Shown one piece after another: positions 19,110 through 28,535 of a DNA stretch of 64,000 nt. The notes beneath the pieces are model-generated. The model did not search any database and had not been told where the DNA came from. It worked only from the letters and a program-made list of their open reading frames with translations. Position numbers and translations under genes: made by a program. Location: NCBI GenBank assembly GCA_963751665.1, contig CAVVVF010000003.1:113834-177833 (forward strand), written 5' to 3'. The DNA comes from AC-69 sp963751665. GTDB lineage: Bacteria; Actinomycetota; UBA4738; HRBIN12. Numbering within the stretch: position 1 is the stretch's first letter; each line of letters starts with the position of its first letter.

Positions 19110-19652
19110 ATGCCGGACGGTCAGCGGTTGTCGGGTCGCAAGGTCGCGGTGTTCCTGGCGGAGGGGTTCGAGGACCTCGAGTTCTGGGTGACGGTCATGC
19201 GCCTTCGCGAGGAGGGCGCGGACGTCACGGTAGTAGGGATCGCAGCCGGCCAGACGGTCCGCGGGAAGCACGCCCTGGAGGCAACCAGCGACGTCGCGGC
19301 GAAGGACGTGTCCGCGGACGACTTCGACTCGGTGGTCGTCCCCGGCGGGTGGGCCCCCGACAAGCTACGCCGGCACGAGGAGGTCACCAGCCTGGTGGCC
19401 AAGGCGTACGGCCAGGGCAAGATCGTCGGGCTGATCTGCCACGCCGGTCTGGTCGGCATCTCCGCCGGCATCGTGGGCGGGCACCGGGCCACCGGGAGCC
19501 TCGGCATCAAGGACGACCTGGTGAACGCCGGCGCGACGTGGGTGGACGAGCCGGCCTTCAGAGACGGCACCATCGTGTGGGGCCGGGTGGTGGAGGACAT
19601 CCCGGCGTTCTGCCGCGAGCTCGTCGCCGCCATCGAAGAACGGACTTCGTGA
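19110..19652 (+). CDS. DJ-1/PfpI family protein (protease or glyoxalase-like)
   Basis: 180-residue cytoplasmic protein of the DJ-1/PfpI superfamily. The N-terminal strand VAVFLAEGFEDLEF, the glycine-rich VVPGGWAPD and the nucleophile elbow LICHAGLV with the conserved Cys are present, followed by the ATGSLGIKDDL segment typical of PfpI. Members act as deglycases, glyoxalases or general stress proteins; the exact reaction cannot be deduced. ATG chosen because GGAGGTGAGG lies 5 bases upstream. The TGA overlaps the GTG of the next gene, so the two are coupled. Confidence 0.85.
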   Translation: MPDGQRLSGRKVAVFLAEGFEDLEFWVTVMRLREEGADVTVVGIAAGQTVRGKHALEATSDVAAKDVSADDFDSVVVPGGWAPDKLRRHEEVTSLVAKAYGQGKIVGLICHAGLVGISAGIVGGHRATGSLGIKDDLVNAGATWVDEPAFRDGTIVWGRVVEDIPAFCRELVAAIEERTS

Positions 19653-20829
19653 AGTACCTAAACGAGCCGCCGGCGTCGGCGGAGCTCGTCATCATCGGCG
19701 GCGGGGTGATCGGCGCCGCCACCGCCTTCTTCGCCGCCCGGGCCGGCCTGAAGCCGCTCCTGCTCGAGGCGCGGCCGGCGCTGTGCACGCTCACGACGCC
19801 GGTCGCCGCCGGGGCGTTCCGCCTCCAGTTCGACAACCTGGAGGAGTTGACACTCGTCCGGGAGTCGGTGGAGCTGTTCCTCAACTTCCAGGAGGTCACC
19901 GGCCAGGACGAGTACGACCTCCGGGTCAGCCAGCAGGGCTATCTCTGGCTCACGACCGACGAGCGCAACGCCCAACACCAGCGCGAGCTGGTCACGCAGC
20001 TCCACGAGTGGGGACAGGCCGACGTGGAGCTGCTGTCCGGCGACGAGGTTCGCGATCGGTTCTCCTTCGTGGGCCCCGACGTGCTGCAGGCCCGGTGGCG
20101 AGGGAGCGACGGGTTCCTCGACACGAAGGAGCTGACCTTCGGGCTGGCCCACGCGTCGGGCGCGGACGTCGTCCTGGAGTGCGGAGCGACCGGGTTCGTG
20201 ACCTCGGGGGACGGCTCACTGCGGTCGAGTCGACGAAAGGGACCGTCGAGACCGACGCCGCCGTCATCGCGGCCGGACCGCTCTCGGGGACGGTCGCCCA
20301 AGCCGCTTCAGTGCCGCTGCCGCTCGTGACCGTTCGAAGGCAGAAGCTGATCCTGCCCGACGTGCCCGAGGTGCCGCCCGGTGCCCCGATGACGATCGAC
20401 GAGGACACCGGGGTCCACTGGCGGCCCGCGCTGGCCGGGGCGTGGCTCCTGTTCACCGATCCCACCACTCCGGCAAGCCCGCCCATGGACTCCGTGCCGA
20501 CCGACCCGGCGTTCGCGTTCCAGCTCCTCGACCCCTCCAGCCCGGTCTCCGTGGCGAGGGTGGTGCCGTTCTGGCGCGACGTGTGGGACCGGGGGTCCGT
20601 CCACTGGCTGCTCCAGGCGGGGCAGTACGCGGTGACGCCCGATCACCGGCCGCTGATCGGCTCCACCGAGATCGAGGGGTTGTGGGTGAACACGGGCTAC
20701 AGCGGGCACGGCATCATGCTGGGCCCGGCGGGGAGCCGGCACCTCGTGGACCTCATCGCCGGCAAGGCCGAGTCGAACCCGTTCGCGTTGGATCGAAGCT
20801 TCGAGGAGCGCGAGCCACCCAGGCTGTAG
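19649..20829 (+). CDS. FAD-dependent amino-acid oxidase-type (DAO) oxidoreductase
   Basis: Flavoprotein of the DAO family, which includes sarcosine oxidase and glycine oxidase and oxidises amines or amino acids to imines. The N-terminal Rossmann motif is VIIGGGVIGAATA, with an acidic residue at the strand end (LLLEA), and the C-terminal FAD contact is WVNTGYSGHGIMLGPAG. About 393 residues. One frame break near 20210, between the GDG and TAVES segments. The GTG start overlaps the PfpI stop, and the last codons overlap the -10 of the next gene. The substrate is unknown; a sarcosine oxidase-like activity is a reasonable guess. Confidence 0.83.
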
Positions 20830-20832
20830 GGT
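20827..20832 (+). promoter_or_regulatory. Putative -10 element of a leaderless transcript
   Basis: TAGGGT, whose TAG is also the stop of the upstream oxidoreductase, is followed after 7 bases by the ATG at 20840, with no ribosome binding site between. Confidence 0.45.
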
Positions 20833-20839
20833 TCCGCCC

Positions 20840-21700
20840 ATGCTGCGGGGAGCCATCGCCGCGTCGGTGACGCCGCTCGCGAACGGCGGCGCATCGCTCG
20901 ATGAGGACGCGTTCGGCCCCCTCGTGGAGTTCCTGGCCACCGGCGGGGTCGACGGGATCCTGGCCTGCGGCACCACCGGCGAGGGGATCCTGCTGTCGCG
21001 CGAGGAACGGAAGCGCGCGACAGAGCTGTTCCTCGCAGCGCGCCCACCCGGCTTCGCCGTGGCGGCGCACTGCGGGGCGCAGACCACCGCCGACACGGTC
21101 GCGCTTTCGAGCCACGCGGCCGCGGCCGGAGCCGACGCGGTGGCGGTCATCGCACCGCCGTACTTCGAGCTGGACGAACGGAGCCTGGTCGAGCACTTCC
21201 GCGCGGCCGCGGACACGTGCGCGCCGCTGCCGTTCTACGTCTACGAGTTCGCGGCGCGCAGCGGATACGCCATCCCGGTCACGGTGATCGAGCGCCTCCG
21301 TGAGGTGGCGCCGAACCTGGCCGGACTGAAGGTGTCCGACGCGCCGTTCGGGCGCGTGGAGCCGTACCTGCTGGAGGGCCTCGACGTGTTCATCGGGTCC
21401 GAGCCGCTCGTCCTTCAGGGGCTGGAGCGCGGCGCGGCGGGTGCCGTCTCCGGCCTGGCCGCGGCCTTCCCGGAGCTGATCGCGGCGCTCGTCCACGAGC
21501 GGAGCCCGGAGGCTCACCGTGTGGCGGTCCAGATCCGAGACGTCCTGGACCGGATCCCGTTCCACGCGGCGCTCAAGGCCATCCTGGCCGAGCGCGGCGT
21601 GCCGGTGCGGGCGGACGTCAGGGCTCCGCTCCGCCCGCTCACCCGAGAGGAGCGAAGCGAGGTCCTCCGCCTGCTCGCTGCGGCGCCGCTCAGCCGCTAG
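20840..21700 (+). CDS. DapA/NAL-family aldolase (dihydrodipicolinate synthase-like)
   Basis: 286-residue TIM-barrel Schiff-base lyase of the DHDPS / N-acetylneuraminate lyase superfamily. GTTGEG for the pyruvate carboxylate, the catalytic Tyr in FYVYEFAA and the Schiff-base Lys in LAGLKVSDA are all present. Family members condense or cleave pyruvate-derived adducts; true DapA is possible, but the C-terminus is divergent and no lysine-pathway gene is near, so another aldol substrate is equally likely. It is intact, starts at an apparently leaderless ATG, and its end overlaps the convergent membrane gene by 11 bases. Confidence 0.85.
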   Translation: MLRGAIAASVTPLANGGASLDEDAFGPLVEFLATGGVDGILACGTTGEGILLSREERKRATELFLAARPPGFAVAAHCGAQTTADTVALSSHAAAAGADAVAVIAPPYFELDERSLVEHFRAAADTCAPLPFYVYEFAARSGYAIPVTVIERLREVAPNLAGLKVSDAPFGRVEPYLLEGLDVFIGSEPLVLQGLERGAAGAVSGLAAAFPELIAALVHERSPEAHRVAVQIRDVLDRIPFHAALKAILAERGVPVRADVRAPLRPLTREERSEVLRLLAAAPLSR

Positions 21701-22193
21701 ATCGCCGCGCCAGGATCCCTCGCAGGGCCAGCAGCCCCCCGACGACGAAGATCGCCGTCGCCAGGTAGATCAGGCCGAGGTGCCCGAGCGTGTCGAAGTG
21801 GTTCGGGTAGTGCGCTGGAAGCGCCACCGCCAGGCCCAGTACCGGAGAGGCCACCGCGCCGACCCAGGCCCAGAGCTCACCGCGCCGAACGCCGAACGCC
21901 ACCAAGAACAGCACGGCCAGCCCCGTCGCGGCGATGAACCCGGACACCGCGATGTGCAGATGGCTGATGTACTCGAACAGCGAAGGGCTGAACTCCTGGA
22001 TCTGGGTCTTCCCCACGTTCACCTCGTTCGGCCCGATCCCGAGCTCCAGGAAGCTGCTCGTGAAGTTGCGGATGAAGAAGATCACCGCATAGCCGATGAA
22101 CCCCACCGCCGCCAGCCCCATCAGCCAGCTTCCGACACGAAGCGACCCGTCCGCCGTCGCATGCCGGGCCCGTCCCATCTCCACAGTCGCCAC
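21690..22193 (-). CDS. Four-helix membrane protein in the ArsR-rhodanese unit
   Basis: 167 residues, family not recognised. Four hydrophobic helices (about residues 22-42, 77-100, 106-126 and 139-159) with short loops. Several histidines lie at or inside helix ends (EYISHLHIAVSGF and PAHYPNHFDTLGHLG), which could bind haem or metal, though that is only inference. It follows the DUF2173-like gene by 33 bases on the same strand and so is probably co-transcribed from the operator at 22590-22609. The only clue to function is this sulfur/redox-type regulatory context. Confidence 0.75.
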   Translation of the reverse strand: MATVEMGRARHATADGSLRVGSWLMGLAAVGFIGYAVIFFIRNFTSSFLELGIGPNEVNVGKTQIQEFSPSLFEYISHLHIAVSGFIAATGLAVLFLVAFGVRRGELWAWVGAVASPVLGLAVALPAHYPNHFDTLGHLGLIYLATAIFVVGGLLALRGILARRSSG

Positions 22194-22226
22194 GGTCTTC
22201 TCTCCTCTCCTGATCGGCCGACCTCG

Positions 22227-22567
22227 CTAGTGGCTCCCTACGAGCAATCCGAACAGCTCGTTGAAATCGGCTTTCGCGGTCTCGATGAAGACACCCTTCG
22301 TGCCATCCTCACCGACCGCCACCGTGTACTGCCCGCCGCTGTACGCCCACCCTGCTGCGGGGTCCACGGCATGCTGCTGATCCCCTCGAACGCCCCGCCG
22401 AGCGTGTCGAAGAGCATCGACACCGTCGCGCAGAACTGCGCGGCCTGCGCGGCGAGCTGTGGGGACATGTCCATGTTCGCCCGATAGTCGACCAGGGTCC
22501 CGTCTCGCTTGAACTCGCCCGCCGCGACGACGCCGTCGACCTTCACCAGATCCTCCAAGGTCGCCAT
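22227..22567 (-). CDS. DUF2173-like small protein
   Basis: About 113 residues, resembling the DUF2173 family (roadblock/LC7-like fold) from memory: LVKVDGVVAAGEF near the start, a middle GISSMPWTPQQG, and a C-terminus ending KADFNELFGLL. The C-terminal third is only recovered after a one-base correction near 22350, after which the protein ends at a TAG (22227-22229). Function of the family is unknown. Lies between the ArsR-rhodanese gene and a membrane protein, 22 bases downstream of a copy of the ArsR-type operator. Confidence 0.75.
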
Positions 22568-22589
22568 CTCCCTACCCCTTTCCCCTTAT

Positions 22590-22609
22590 GTTCAAGTACT
22601 CGCTCGAAT
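22590..22609. promoter_or_regulatory. ArsR-type operator, second copy
   Basis: GTTCAAGT-ACTC-GCTCGAAT matches the perfect palindrome at 23351-23370 at 15 of 20 positions, including TTCAAGT and GAAT. It lies 22 bases upstream of the DUF2173-like start, suggesting control by the same regulator. Confidence 0.6.
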
Positions 22610-22668
22610 ACTAGACCGTTTGTCAAGACGGCTCAACCCGGTTCGTAGGGGGTGGGCTCGTTCTGTGG

Positions 22669-23349
22669 CTACCCCTCGCGCACGATGGGCCTGGCCTCGG
22701 CTTCCCACTCGGGCAGGCCCTCTTCCAGGCGCCGGGCCCGATACCCTCGCTTGGTGAGGATCTCCACCGCCGCGTGGGAGAAAGCGCAGTACGGACCTCG
22801 GCAGTAGGCCACGATCTCCTTGTCTCTCGGGAGATCCTTGAGGCGCCGGCGCAGCTCGGCGAGGGGGACGGAAACGGCGCCGGGGAGATGGCCGGCGGCG
22901 AACTCCTCGGGAGGCCGGACGTCGAGCACCACGATGTCGTTGCCGCGCTTCAGCCGGCGGGCCAGCTCCTCGCGCGTGACGGGCTCGAGGGAATCCCGGT
23001 TGCCGAGGTACGCCCCAGCCAGCCGCTCCACCTGGGCCAGCCTGTCGGCTGCCAGGGTTCGAAGGGTGCGGAGGAACTCGAACACGTCCTTCGACGCCAA
23101 CCGGTAGCGGATGGACGTCCCGGCTCGCCGCGTCGAAACGAGGCCGGCCTGGCGGAGGATCTGAAGGTGCTGACTGGTATTGGCGACGGTCAGTCCAAGG
23201 TGGCCGGCCAGGACCTCCACGCTTCGTTCGCCGTTCGCCAGGATGTCCAGGATCTCCACGCGGCGCCCGCTCGAGACGGCCTTGCCGATCCTGCCGAACT
23301 CGTCGAACAGGGCATGCTTGGCCTCCCGATCGATCTTCACGTTCGCCAT
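22669..23349 (-). CDS. ArsR-family regulator fused to a rhodanese domain
   Basis: 226 residues. Residues 1-110 form an ArsR/SmtB winged helix (VEILDILANGERSVEVLAGHLGLT, then recognition helix NTSQHLQILRQAGLVSTRR). There is no CXC-type metal site in the usual helix. Residues 125-220 form a rhodanese domain with DVRPPEEFAAGHLPGA and an active-site loop CRGPYC, so the sulfur-carrying Cys and a second Cys are present. The fusion is known in databases as an ArsR-sulfurtransferase; sensing of persulfide or other reactive sulfur is the natural inference. A perfect palindrome touches its start codon, so it most likely represses itself. Confidence 0.92.
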   Translation of the reverse strand: MANVKIDREAKHALFDEFGRIGKAVSSGRRVEILDILANGERSVEVLAGHLGLTVANTSQHLQILRQAGLVSTRRAGTSIRYRLASKDVFEFLRTLRTLAADRLAQVERLAGAYLGNRDSLEPVTREELARRLKRGNDIVVLDVRPPEEFAAGHLPGAVSVPLAELRRRLKDLPRDKEIVAYCRGPYCAFSHAAVEILTKRGYRARRLEEGLPEWEAEARPIVREG

Positions 23350-23350
23350 T

Positions 23351-23370
23351 ATTCAAGTCATCACTTGAAT
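23351..23370. promoter_or_regulatory. ArsR-type operator, autoregulatory
   Basis: ATTCAAGT-CATC-ACTTGAAT, perfect 8-base arms with a 4-base spacer, beginning one base upstream of the ArsR-rhodanese start codon. Shape and sequence agree with ArsR-family operators. Confidence 0.75.
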
Positions 23371-23607
23371 GTCAAACCAAGCTTCGGCAGCTCTTGCAGG
23401 CGCCGCCCTCCCTCGACACGTCCCCGCGTGCCCGGCTACCTTGCACCCGCAAGTCCGACCGAGGGGATAAGGATTTGATCCGCACGCGCTGCGCAGGGCA
23501 GGTGACCACCATGATCCCGGACCGCTCGCCGCCGCAGGCCTCGGCGGCAGCGGAGGTCTCTCCCGGGCGATAATCGCCGCGGGACGCTCGCCGAGAGGGG
23601 GATCGAC

Positions 23608-24363
23608 ATGGCCGATCCGAACTGGGAGCGGTACGGAGCGGGGACCGGCCTTGGGGCGGCCGTGCTCCTGGCGGTCCAACAATTCTTCGCGCCGCTGTAC
23701 CCGAGCTTCGAGGACTCTCCCTTCGTCGTTGCCCGGTACTACCGCGAGAACGCTTCCGCCATCCGCGTGCAGATCCTGTTCATTGGGCTGGCCGGGGTGC
23801 TGTTCCTGTGGTTCCTGGGGAGCCTGCGGGCCCACCTTCGCCGGTCCGAGGGTGACACCGGCCGGATCTCGGCGGTGGCCTTCGGCTCGGGGATCGCCGC
23901 CGTGGGGCCCATCGCCGTGGGGGTGCTGGCTACGGCCACCGCGGCGCACATCGCCGGCCGCATCGTGGGGTTCTCCGCGACGATGGCTCTCGCACAGGGG
24001 GAGCTGCCGGCCTTGGCAGCCGTCGGTCCCCTCCACGACATGCGACTGCTTTCCTACGCCCTCACGTGGTTCGCCGTGGCGCCGCTCCTGGCGGCGGCGG
24101 CGGTCGTGTCGGCCCGCCATGGAACGTTCCCTCGGTGGCACATGAACGCGAGCTACGCGCTGTTCCTTCTTTCCCTGGGCACCGGCCTGTCCATCCTCAT
24201 CGACACCGGGCTGTTCGCGCCGGGCGGCGTCTACGACCTCGTGCTGTTCGGCCTGTTCGTCGTATGGCTCGGGGTTACCAGCTGGCTGATCATGCAGGCG
24301 TACACGCCGGTGACCCAACCGGGCACGACGCAGGAGCTTCCGGAGACGCCACCGGCGGCCTGA
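23608..24363 (+). CDS. Multi-pass membrane protein of unknown function
   Basis: 251 residues with about six hydrophobic helices and a hydrophilic Pro/Thr C-terminal tail; no family recognised with confidence (the layout resembles small DUF4386-type integral membrane proteins, a weak guess). Intact. ATG preceded by GAGAGGGGGA, and a GATAAT -10 lies at 23569-23574. The 258-base gap upstream also holds the ArsR operator on the other side; nothing else is evident there. Confidence 0.7.
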   Translation: MADPNWERYGAGTGLGAAVLLAVQQFFAPLYPSFEDSPFVVARYYRENASAIRVQILFIGLAGVLFLWFLGSLRAHLRRSEGDTGRISAVAFGSGIAAVGPIAVGVLATATAAHIAGRIVGFSATMALAQGELPALAAVGPLHDMRLLSYALTWFAVAPLLAAAAVVSARHGTFPRWHMNASYALFLLSLGTGLSILIDTGLFAPGGVYDLVLFGLFVVWLGVTSWLIMQAYTPVTQPGTTQELPETPPAA

Positions 24364-24377
24364 TCGACGGGAGCCGA

Positions 24378-26108
24378 CTAGGTGGACAGCCGGGCCGCGG
24401 CCTCCTGCTTCGCGCGCTCCTCCTCCTGGAGGACCCGGCGAAGGACCTTGCCGATCAGGGTCTCGGGAAGCGAGTCGCGGAACTCGATCTGCTTGGGGAC
24501 CCGGTAGCCGGTCAGGCCCTGCGACGGATCGCGGGCCCACTGGATGATCTCCTCCGCAGTGGCCTGCTCGCCGGGACGAAGGACCACGAAGGCCTTGACG
24601 GCTTCACCCGTCTCCGGGTCGGGGACGCCGACCACGCTGACCTTGAGGATCTTGGGGTGGCGGTACAGCACGTCCTCGACCTCGGTGGGGTACACGTTGA
24701 ACCCGGAGACGATGATCATCTCCTTGATCCGGTCCACGACTTTGAAGTACCCGTCCGGATCCATGATCGCGACGTCGCCGGTGTGCAGCCACCCGTTTCG
24801 GATGGTGAGCGCGGTCTCCTCCGGCCGGTTCCAGTAGCCCAGCATGACCTGGGGCCCGCGGACGCAGAGCTCGCCGCGCTCCCCCGGTTCGACCTCGCGA
24901 TCGGGGTCGCCAAGGTCCACGATCTTGCAGTCGGTGTCGGGGACGGGGAGCCCGATCGTTCCCGGACGGGCTCCGCCGACGACCGGGTTGGCATGGGTCA
25001 CCGGCGATGCCTCCGTCAGGCCGTAGCCCTCGACCAGGTTCGCGCCTCCGGTGACCTCGTGGAACTTCTCCGCCACGGCCTGCGGGAGCGGCGCCGCGCC
25101 GGACACGCAGGCCTTGATCGACCGGAGGTCGTACTTCCGGGTCTCCGGCGCCTCGTTCAGCTGCATGTACAGCCGGGGCACGCCGGGGAACAGCGAGGGC
25201 TTCTCCTTGGCCAGCTGCTTCAGCACCATGTGAAGCTCGAACCGGGGGACCAGCACGAGCTTCGCCGCATTCAGGACGCCGAGGTTGAGCTCCGTCGTCA
25301 TCCCGTAGGAGTGGAAGAACGGAAGGACGCACATGACCGCGTCCTCGCCCTGGACGATGGTGGGGAACCACGCGGTGGCCTGCGTCGCGTTCGCCACCAG
25401 GTTGAAGTGCGAGAGCATCGCCCCCTTGGACAATCCCGTGGTCCCGCCCGTGTAGATGAAGCCGGCGGGGTCGAGCTTGGGATCCACCGTGGCCACCGGC
25501 GGGATCGGCCCGGCCTGCTTCACCAGCGCGCTCCACCACTTCACCGTCGCGTCCTTCGGCACCGGGGGCCAGGGCTTTCCCTCGTGCCCGGCCTCCCGCC
25601 GGAACTTGAGCGGCGCGAGCTGCTTCAGCGGGAACTTCATGTAGTCGGTGATCTTGGTGGCGATCACGTCGCGGATGCCGGTCGCGGCGAAGACCGGTGC
25701 GAAGTTCGGGTACAGCTGGTCCAGGACCACGACGACCTGGATGCCCGGCGTCCTTCAGCTGGTGCTCCATCTCCCGCTGGGTGTAGAGCGGGTTGTTGCC
25801 CACGACGACTGCGCCGATCCGGGCGATCGCGTAGTAAGCGATCACGTACTGCGGGGAGTTCGGCAGGATCAGGCCGACCCGGTCCCCTCTCTCACGCCGA
25901 GCGACGCGAGCACGGCCGAGAACCGCTCCACCTCGTCCAGGAGGAATCGGTAGGACATGTGCCGGCCGAACCACGCCATCGACGGTCGGTCGGGGAACCT
26001 CCCGGCCGAGCCCTCGAGCATGGAGAACACCGAGGCCTCCGGATACGGCTCGAGCGTGCGGGGAACGGCGGCCGGGTAGCTCTTGAACCACGGGCGATGG
26101 TCGGTCAC
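24378..26108 (-). CDS. fadD: Long-chain fatty acyl-CoA synthetase (FadD-like)
   Basis: AMP-forming ligase that activates fatty acids as acyl-CoA via an adenylate. The P-loop-like YTGGTTGLSKGAMLSH, the adenylate-binding EGYGLTEASPV, GWLHTGDVA, DRIKEMIIVSGFNVYP and the C-terminal catalytic Lys in ETLIGKVLRR are all seen. About 576 residues. Two frame breaks, near 25895 and 25740, lie in the N-terminal domain. GTG start at 26108. It is divergent from the penicillin acylase gene with a 78-base gap. Together with the thiolase at 29198 and isocitrate lyase it suggests growth on fatty acids. Confidence 0.93.
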
Positions 26109-26173
26109 CGCCGCATCATTCCAGAACGGACCGGCCCGGCTCAACGCGCCAGGCCAGGTGGGCCTTCGTCCGA

Positions 26174-26179
26174 TACGCT
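26174..26179 (+). promoter_or_regulatory. Putative -10 element of a leaderless transcript
   Basis: TACGCT, followed after 7 bases by the GTG at 26187; no ribosome binding site fits between. Confidence 0.45.
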
Positions 26180-26186
26180 CGCCGCC

Positions 26187-28523
26187 GTGGCCGGCTGGGT
26201 GGACGAGGTGCAGGAGGCGGCGAAGCGAGCGCTGCCGCCGGTCGAGGGCGAGATCAGGGTGCCCGGCTTCCACGAGCCGGTCGAGGTGATCCGGGATCGG
26301 TGGGGCGTTCCCCACATCTACGCCGAGAACCTCGACGACCTCTTCTTGGCGCAGGGGTTCGTGGTGGCCTCGGAGCGGCTGTTCCAGCTCGACGCGGCGC
26401 TCCGCCTGGCGAACGGGCGCCTGGCCACGATGTTCGGCGAGCTCGTGGTGTCCTTGGACCGGTTCGCCCGGACCGTGGGCTGGAACCGGGCCGGCGCGAG
26501 GATCGCCTCCGACCACGACGACCCGTCACGGCAGATCACGTCGGCCTACCGGGCAGGCGTGCGCGCTTGGCTCGACGCGATGCCGGCCAAGCCGGCCGAG
26601 TACGTAGTGCTGGACCTCGAGCCCGACCTACCGAACGAAGAGGCCTACTGGACCTCGGCGGCGGTTCTGATGGCATGGGGCCTCTCCGGCAACTGGGACA
26701 ACGAGCTGCTTCGTGCTGAGATCGCCGAGCGTCTCGGATGGGACGCGATGCTCGACCTGTTCCCGGATGTTCCTTCCGAGGCGCCATCCGTGATCGCCGG
26801 CACTCGACCGTACCCGTCGGCCCTGGAACTGTTGAGGACCTCACCTCGTAAGCCGGCCGGCCAGGGCTCCAACAACTGGGTCGTGGCCGGCTCGCGCACG
26901 GCCACGGGCAAGCCGCTCCTGGCCAACGACCCGCACCTGGCCACCCAGATGCCCTCGATCTGGTTCGAGGTGCACCTGTCCGCGCCCGGGTACGAGGCCT
27001 CCGGCGTGGCCCTGCCGTTCTCGCCGGGCGTCCTGATCGGGCGCACCGCCCACCACGCCTGGGGGTTCACCAACGTTGGCGGGGACACCCAGGACCTCTA
27101 CGTCGAGCGGCTCTCCGAGGACGGCAGCGCGGCCCTGTACGAGGGCGAGTGGGAGCCGCTCACGATCCATCGCGAGGAGATCCTGGTCCGCGGCCGCGAC
27201 GAGCCGGAGGTGTTGGAGGTTCGGGAGACCCGCCACGGCCCCATCCTGGACTCGTACCTGGTCGGGAGGACGAATCCGGTGGTCGTCGAGGGAGGGGTCC
27301 ACCAGATGTACTCGCTCCGGTGGACCGGCTACGAGCACGCCGTCATGCCCTCCTCCGTGCTCCGGATGGCCGGTGCGGGGAGCTTCGAGGAGTTCCGCGA
27401 GGCCGTGCGGACGTGGGAGTGCCCCGGCCAGAACGTCGTCTACGGGGACGTGGAAGGAACGATCGGCTACCAGTGCACCGGCCTGTACCCCGTGCGGCGC
27501 AACGGCGACGGCACGGTCCCCGTTCCCGGCTGGACCGATGAGTACGAGTGGGAGGGGTTCGTCCCGTTCGAGGAGCTCCCGTGGAACGTCGATCCCGACG
27601 AGGGCTTCCTGGCCACGGCCAATAACAAGGTGCACGGCGACTCCTACCCGCACTTGATCGGCCGGGACTTCCTGCCGCCGTTCCGGGCGAGGCGCATCGT
27701 CGAGCTCCTGACCGCGACGGAGCGACACACCCGCGACACGTTCTCGGCGATCCAGCTCGACACGGTCTCGATCCCGGCTCGGAACATCGCCCGGCACCTC
27801 GTCGAGGTCGAGCCGGCGAACGACCGGCAGAAGGAGGCCCTCTCCCACCTCCAGGACTGGGACGGCGACCTGGCCGCCGGATCGGTGGCCGGGTGCGTCT
27901 ACCAGGTGTGGTCGAAGCACGTCGCCCGGCAGGTGCTCCTGCCTCGCCTGGGACCGGAGCTGTACACCCACTACTACGGACGGCGCGACGGGTCCAACGG
28001 CTTCCAGTTCCAGGTGCTCCCCATCCTGCTGGCCAACCCGACGGCCCGGTGGTTCGGGGCGCACGGGCGCGAGGCTCGCGACGATGTCCTTCGCCGCGCG
28101 CTGGACGACGCGATCGAGGAGCTCGCCGGCCGGCTTGGCGACGACATGGACGCCTGGCGGTGGGGGGCGGTGCACCGGGTCGTGTTCGCCGGGCCGCTCG
28201 CCCTGATCCCCGACCTCGCGGAGCTCTTCACCGGTGGGGTCGTCGAGGCCGGCGGGGACGAGCAGACCATCTGCCAGGGCGGGTTCGAGCCCGACCACTC
28301 CTACGACGTCGCGGTGCTGCCCTCCTGGCGTCAGATCGTGGATCTCTCCGACCCGGACGCCGCGGTAGGGGTCCACACGACCGGACAGTCGGGCCACCCG
28401 GCGTCGGGACACTGGAACGACCTCCTCCCGCTTTGGGCGAAGGGCGAGCACCACCCGCTGGTGTTCACCAGGCCCGCCGTAGCGGACCATGCCGAGGCCA
28501 CTCTCACCCTGGCGCCGCGGTAA
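26187..28523 (+). CDS. Penicillin acylase family N-terminal-nucleophile hydrolase
   Basis: 778-residue Ntn-hydrolase precursor of the penicillin amidase family, which hydrolyses amide bonds of acylated amines (beta-lactams, acyl-homoserine lactones, N-acyl amino acids). The N-terminal part has RDRWGVPHIYAEN; the precursor cleaves itself before Ser228 in GQGSNNW, which becomes the catalytic N-terminal Ser of the beta chain. The oxyanion and calcium region NDPHLATQMPSIWFEVHL follows. No signal peptide is visible, so it may be cytoplasmic, unlike most periplasmic homologues. GTG start chosen because a TANNNT element lies 7 bases upstream. Confidence 0.93.
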   Translation: MAGWVDEVQEAAKRALPPVEGEIRVPGFHEPVEVIRDRWGVPHIYAENLDDLFLAQGFVVASERLFQLDAALRLANGRLATMFGELVVSLDRFARTVGWNRAGARIASDHDDPSRQITSAYRAGVRAWLDAMPAKPAEYVVLDLEPDLPNEEAYWTSAAVLMAWGLSGNWDNELLRAEIAERLGWDAMLDLFPDVPSEAPSVIAGTRPYPSALELLRTSPRKPAGQGSNNWVVAGSRTATGKPLLANDPHLATQMPSIWFEVHLSAPGYEASGVALPFSPGVLIGRTAHHAWGFTNVGGDTQDLYVERLSEDGSAALYEGEWEPLTIHREEILVRGRDEPEVLEVRETRHGPILDSYLVGRTNPVVVEGGVHQMYSLRWTGYEHAVMPSSVLRMAGAGSFEEFREAVRTWECPGQNVVYGDVEGTIGYQCTGLYPVRRNGDGTVPVPGWTDEYEWEGFVPFEELPWNVDPDEGFLATANNKVHGDSYPHLIGRDFLPPFRARRIVELLTATERHTRDTFSAIQLDTVSIPARNIARHLVEVEPANDRQKEALSHLQDWDGDLAAGSVAGCVYQVWSKHVARQVLLPRLGPELYTHYYGRRDGSNGFQFQVLPILLANPTARWFGAHGREARDDVLRRALDDAIEELAGRLGDDMDAWRWGAVHRVVFAGPLALIPDLAELFTGGVVEAGGDEQTICQGGFEPDHSYDVAVLPSWRQIVDLSDPDAAVGVHTTGQSGHPASGHWNDLLPLWAKGEHHPLVFTRPAVADHAEATLTLAPR

Positions 28524-28526
28524 CCT
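28521..28526 (+). promoter_or_regulatory. Putative -10 element of a leaderless transcript (crgA)
   Basis: TAACCT, overlapping the TAA stop of the acylase gene, is 9 bases before the crgA ATG with no ribosome binding site between. Confidence 0.45.
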
Positions 28527-28535
28527 AGCCGAACG

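Noticed and set aside
20840..21700. Calling the gene dapA outright
   Set aside because: The superfamily lysine and tyrosine are present, but substrate-specific residues and gene context for lysine synthesis are not evident.
24066..26186. Long open frame on the plus strand continuous with the penicillin acylase frame
   Set aside because: It is antisense to the acyl-CoA synthetase, whose minus-strand motifs are unambiguous; high GC makes long antisense frames. The acylase begins at 26187.
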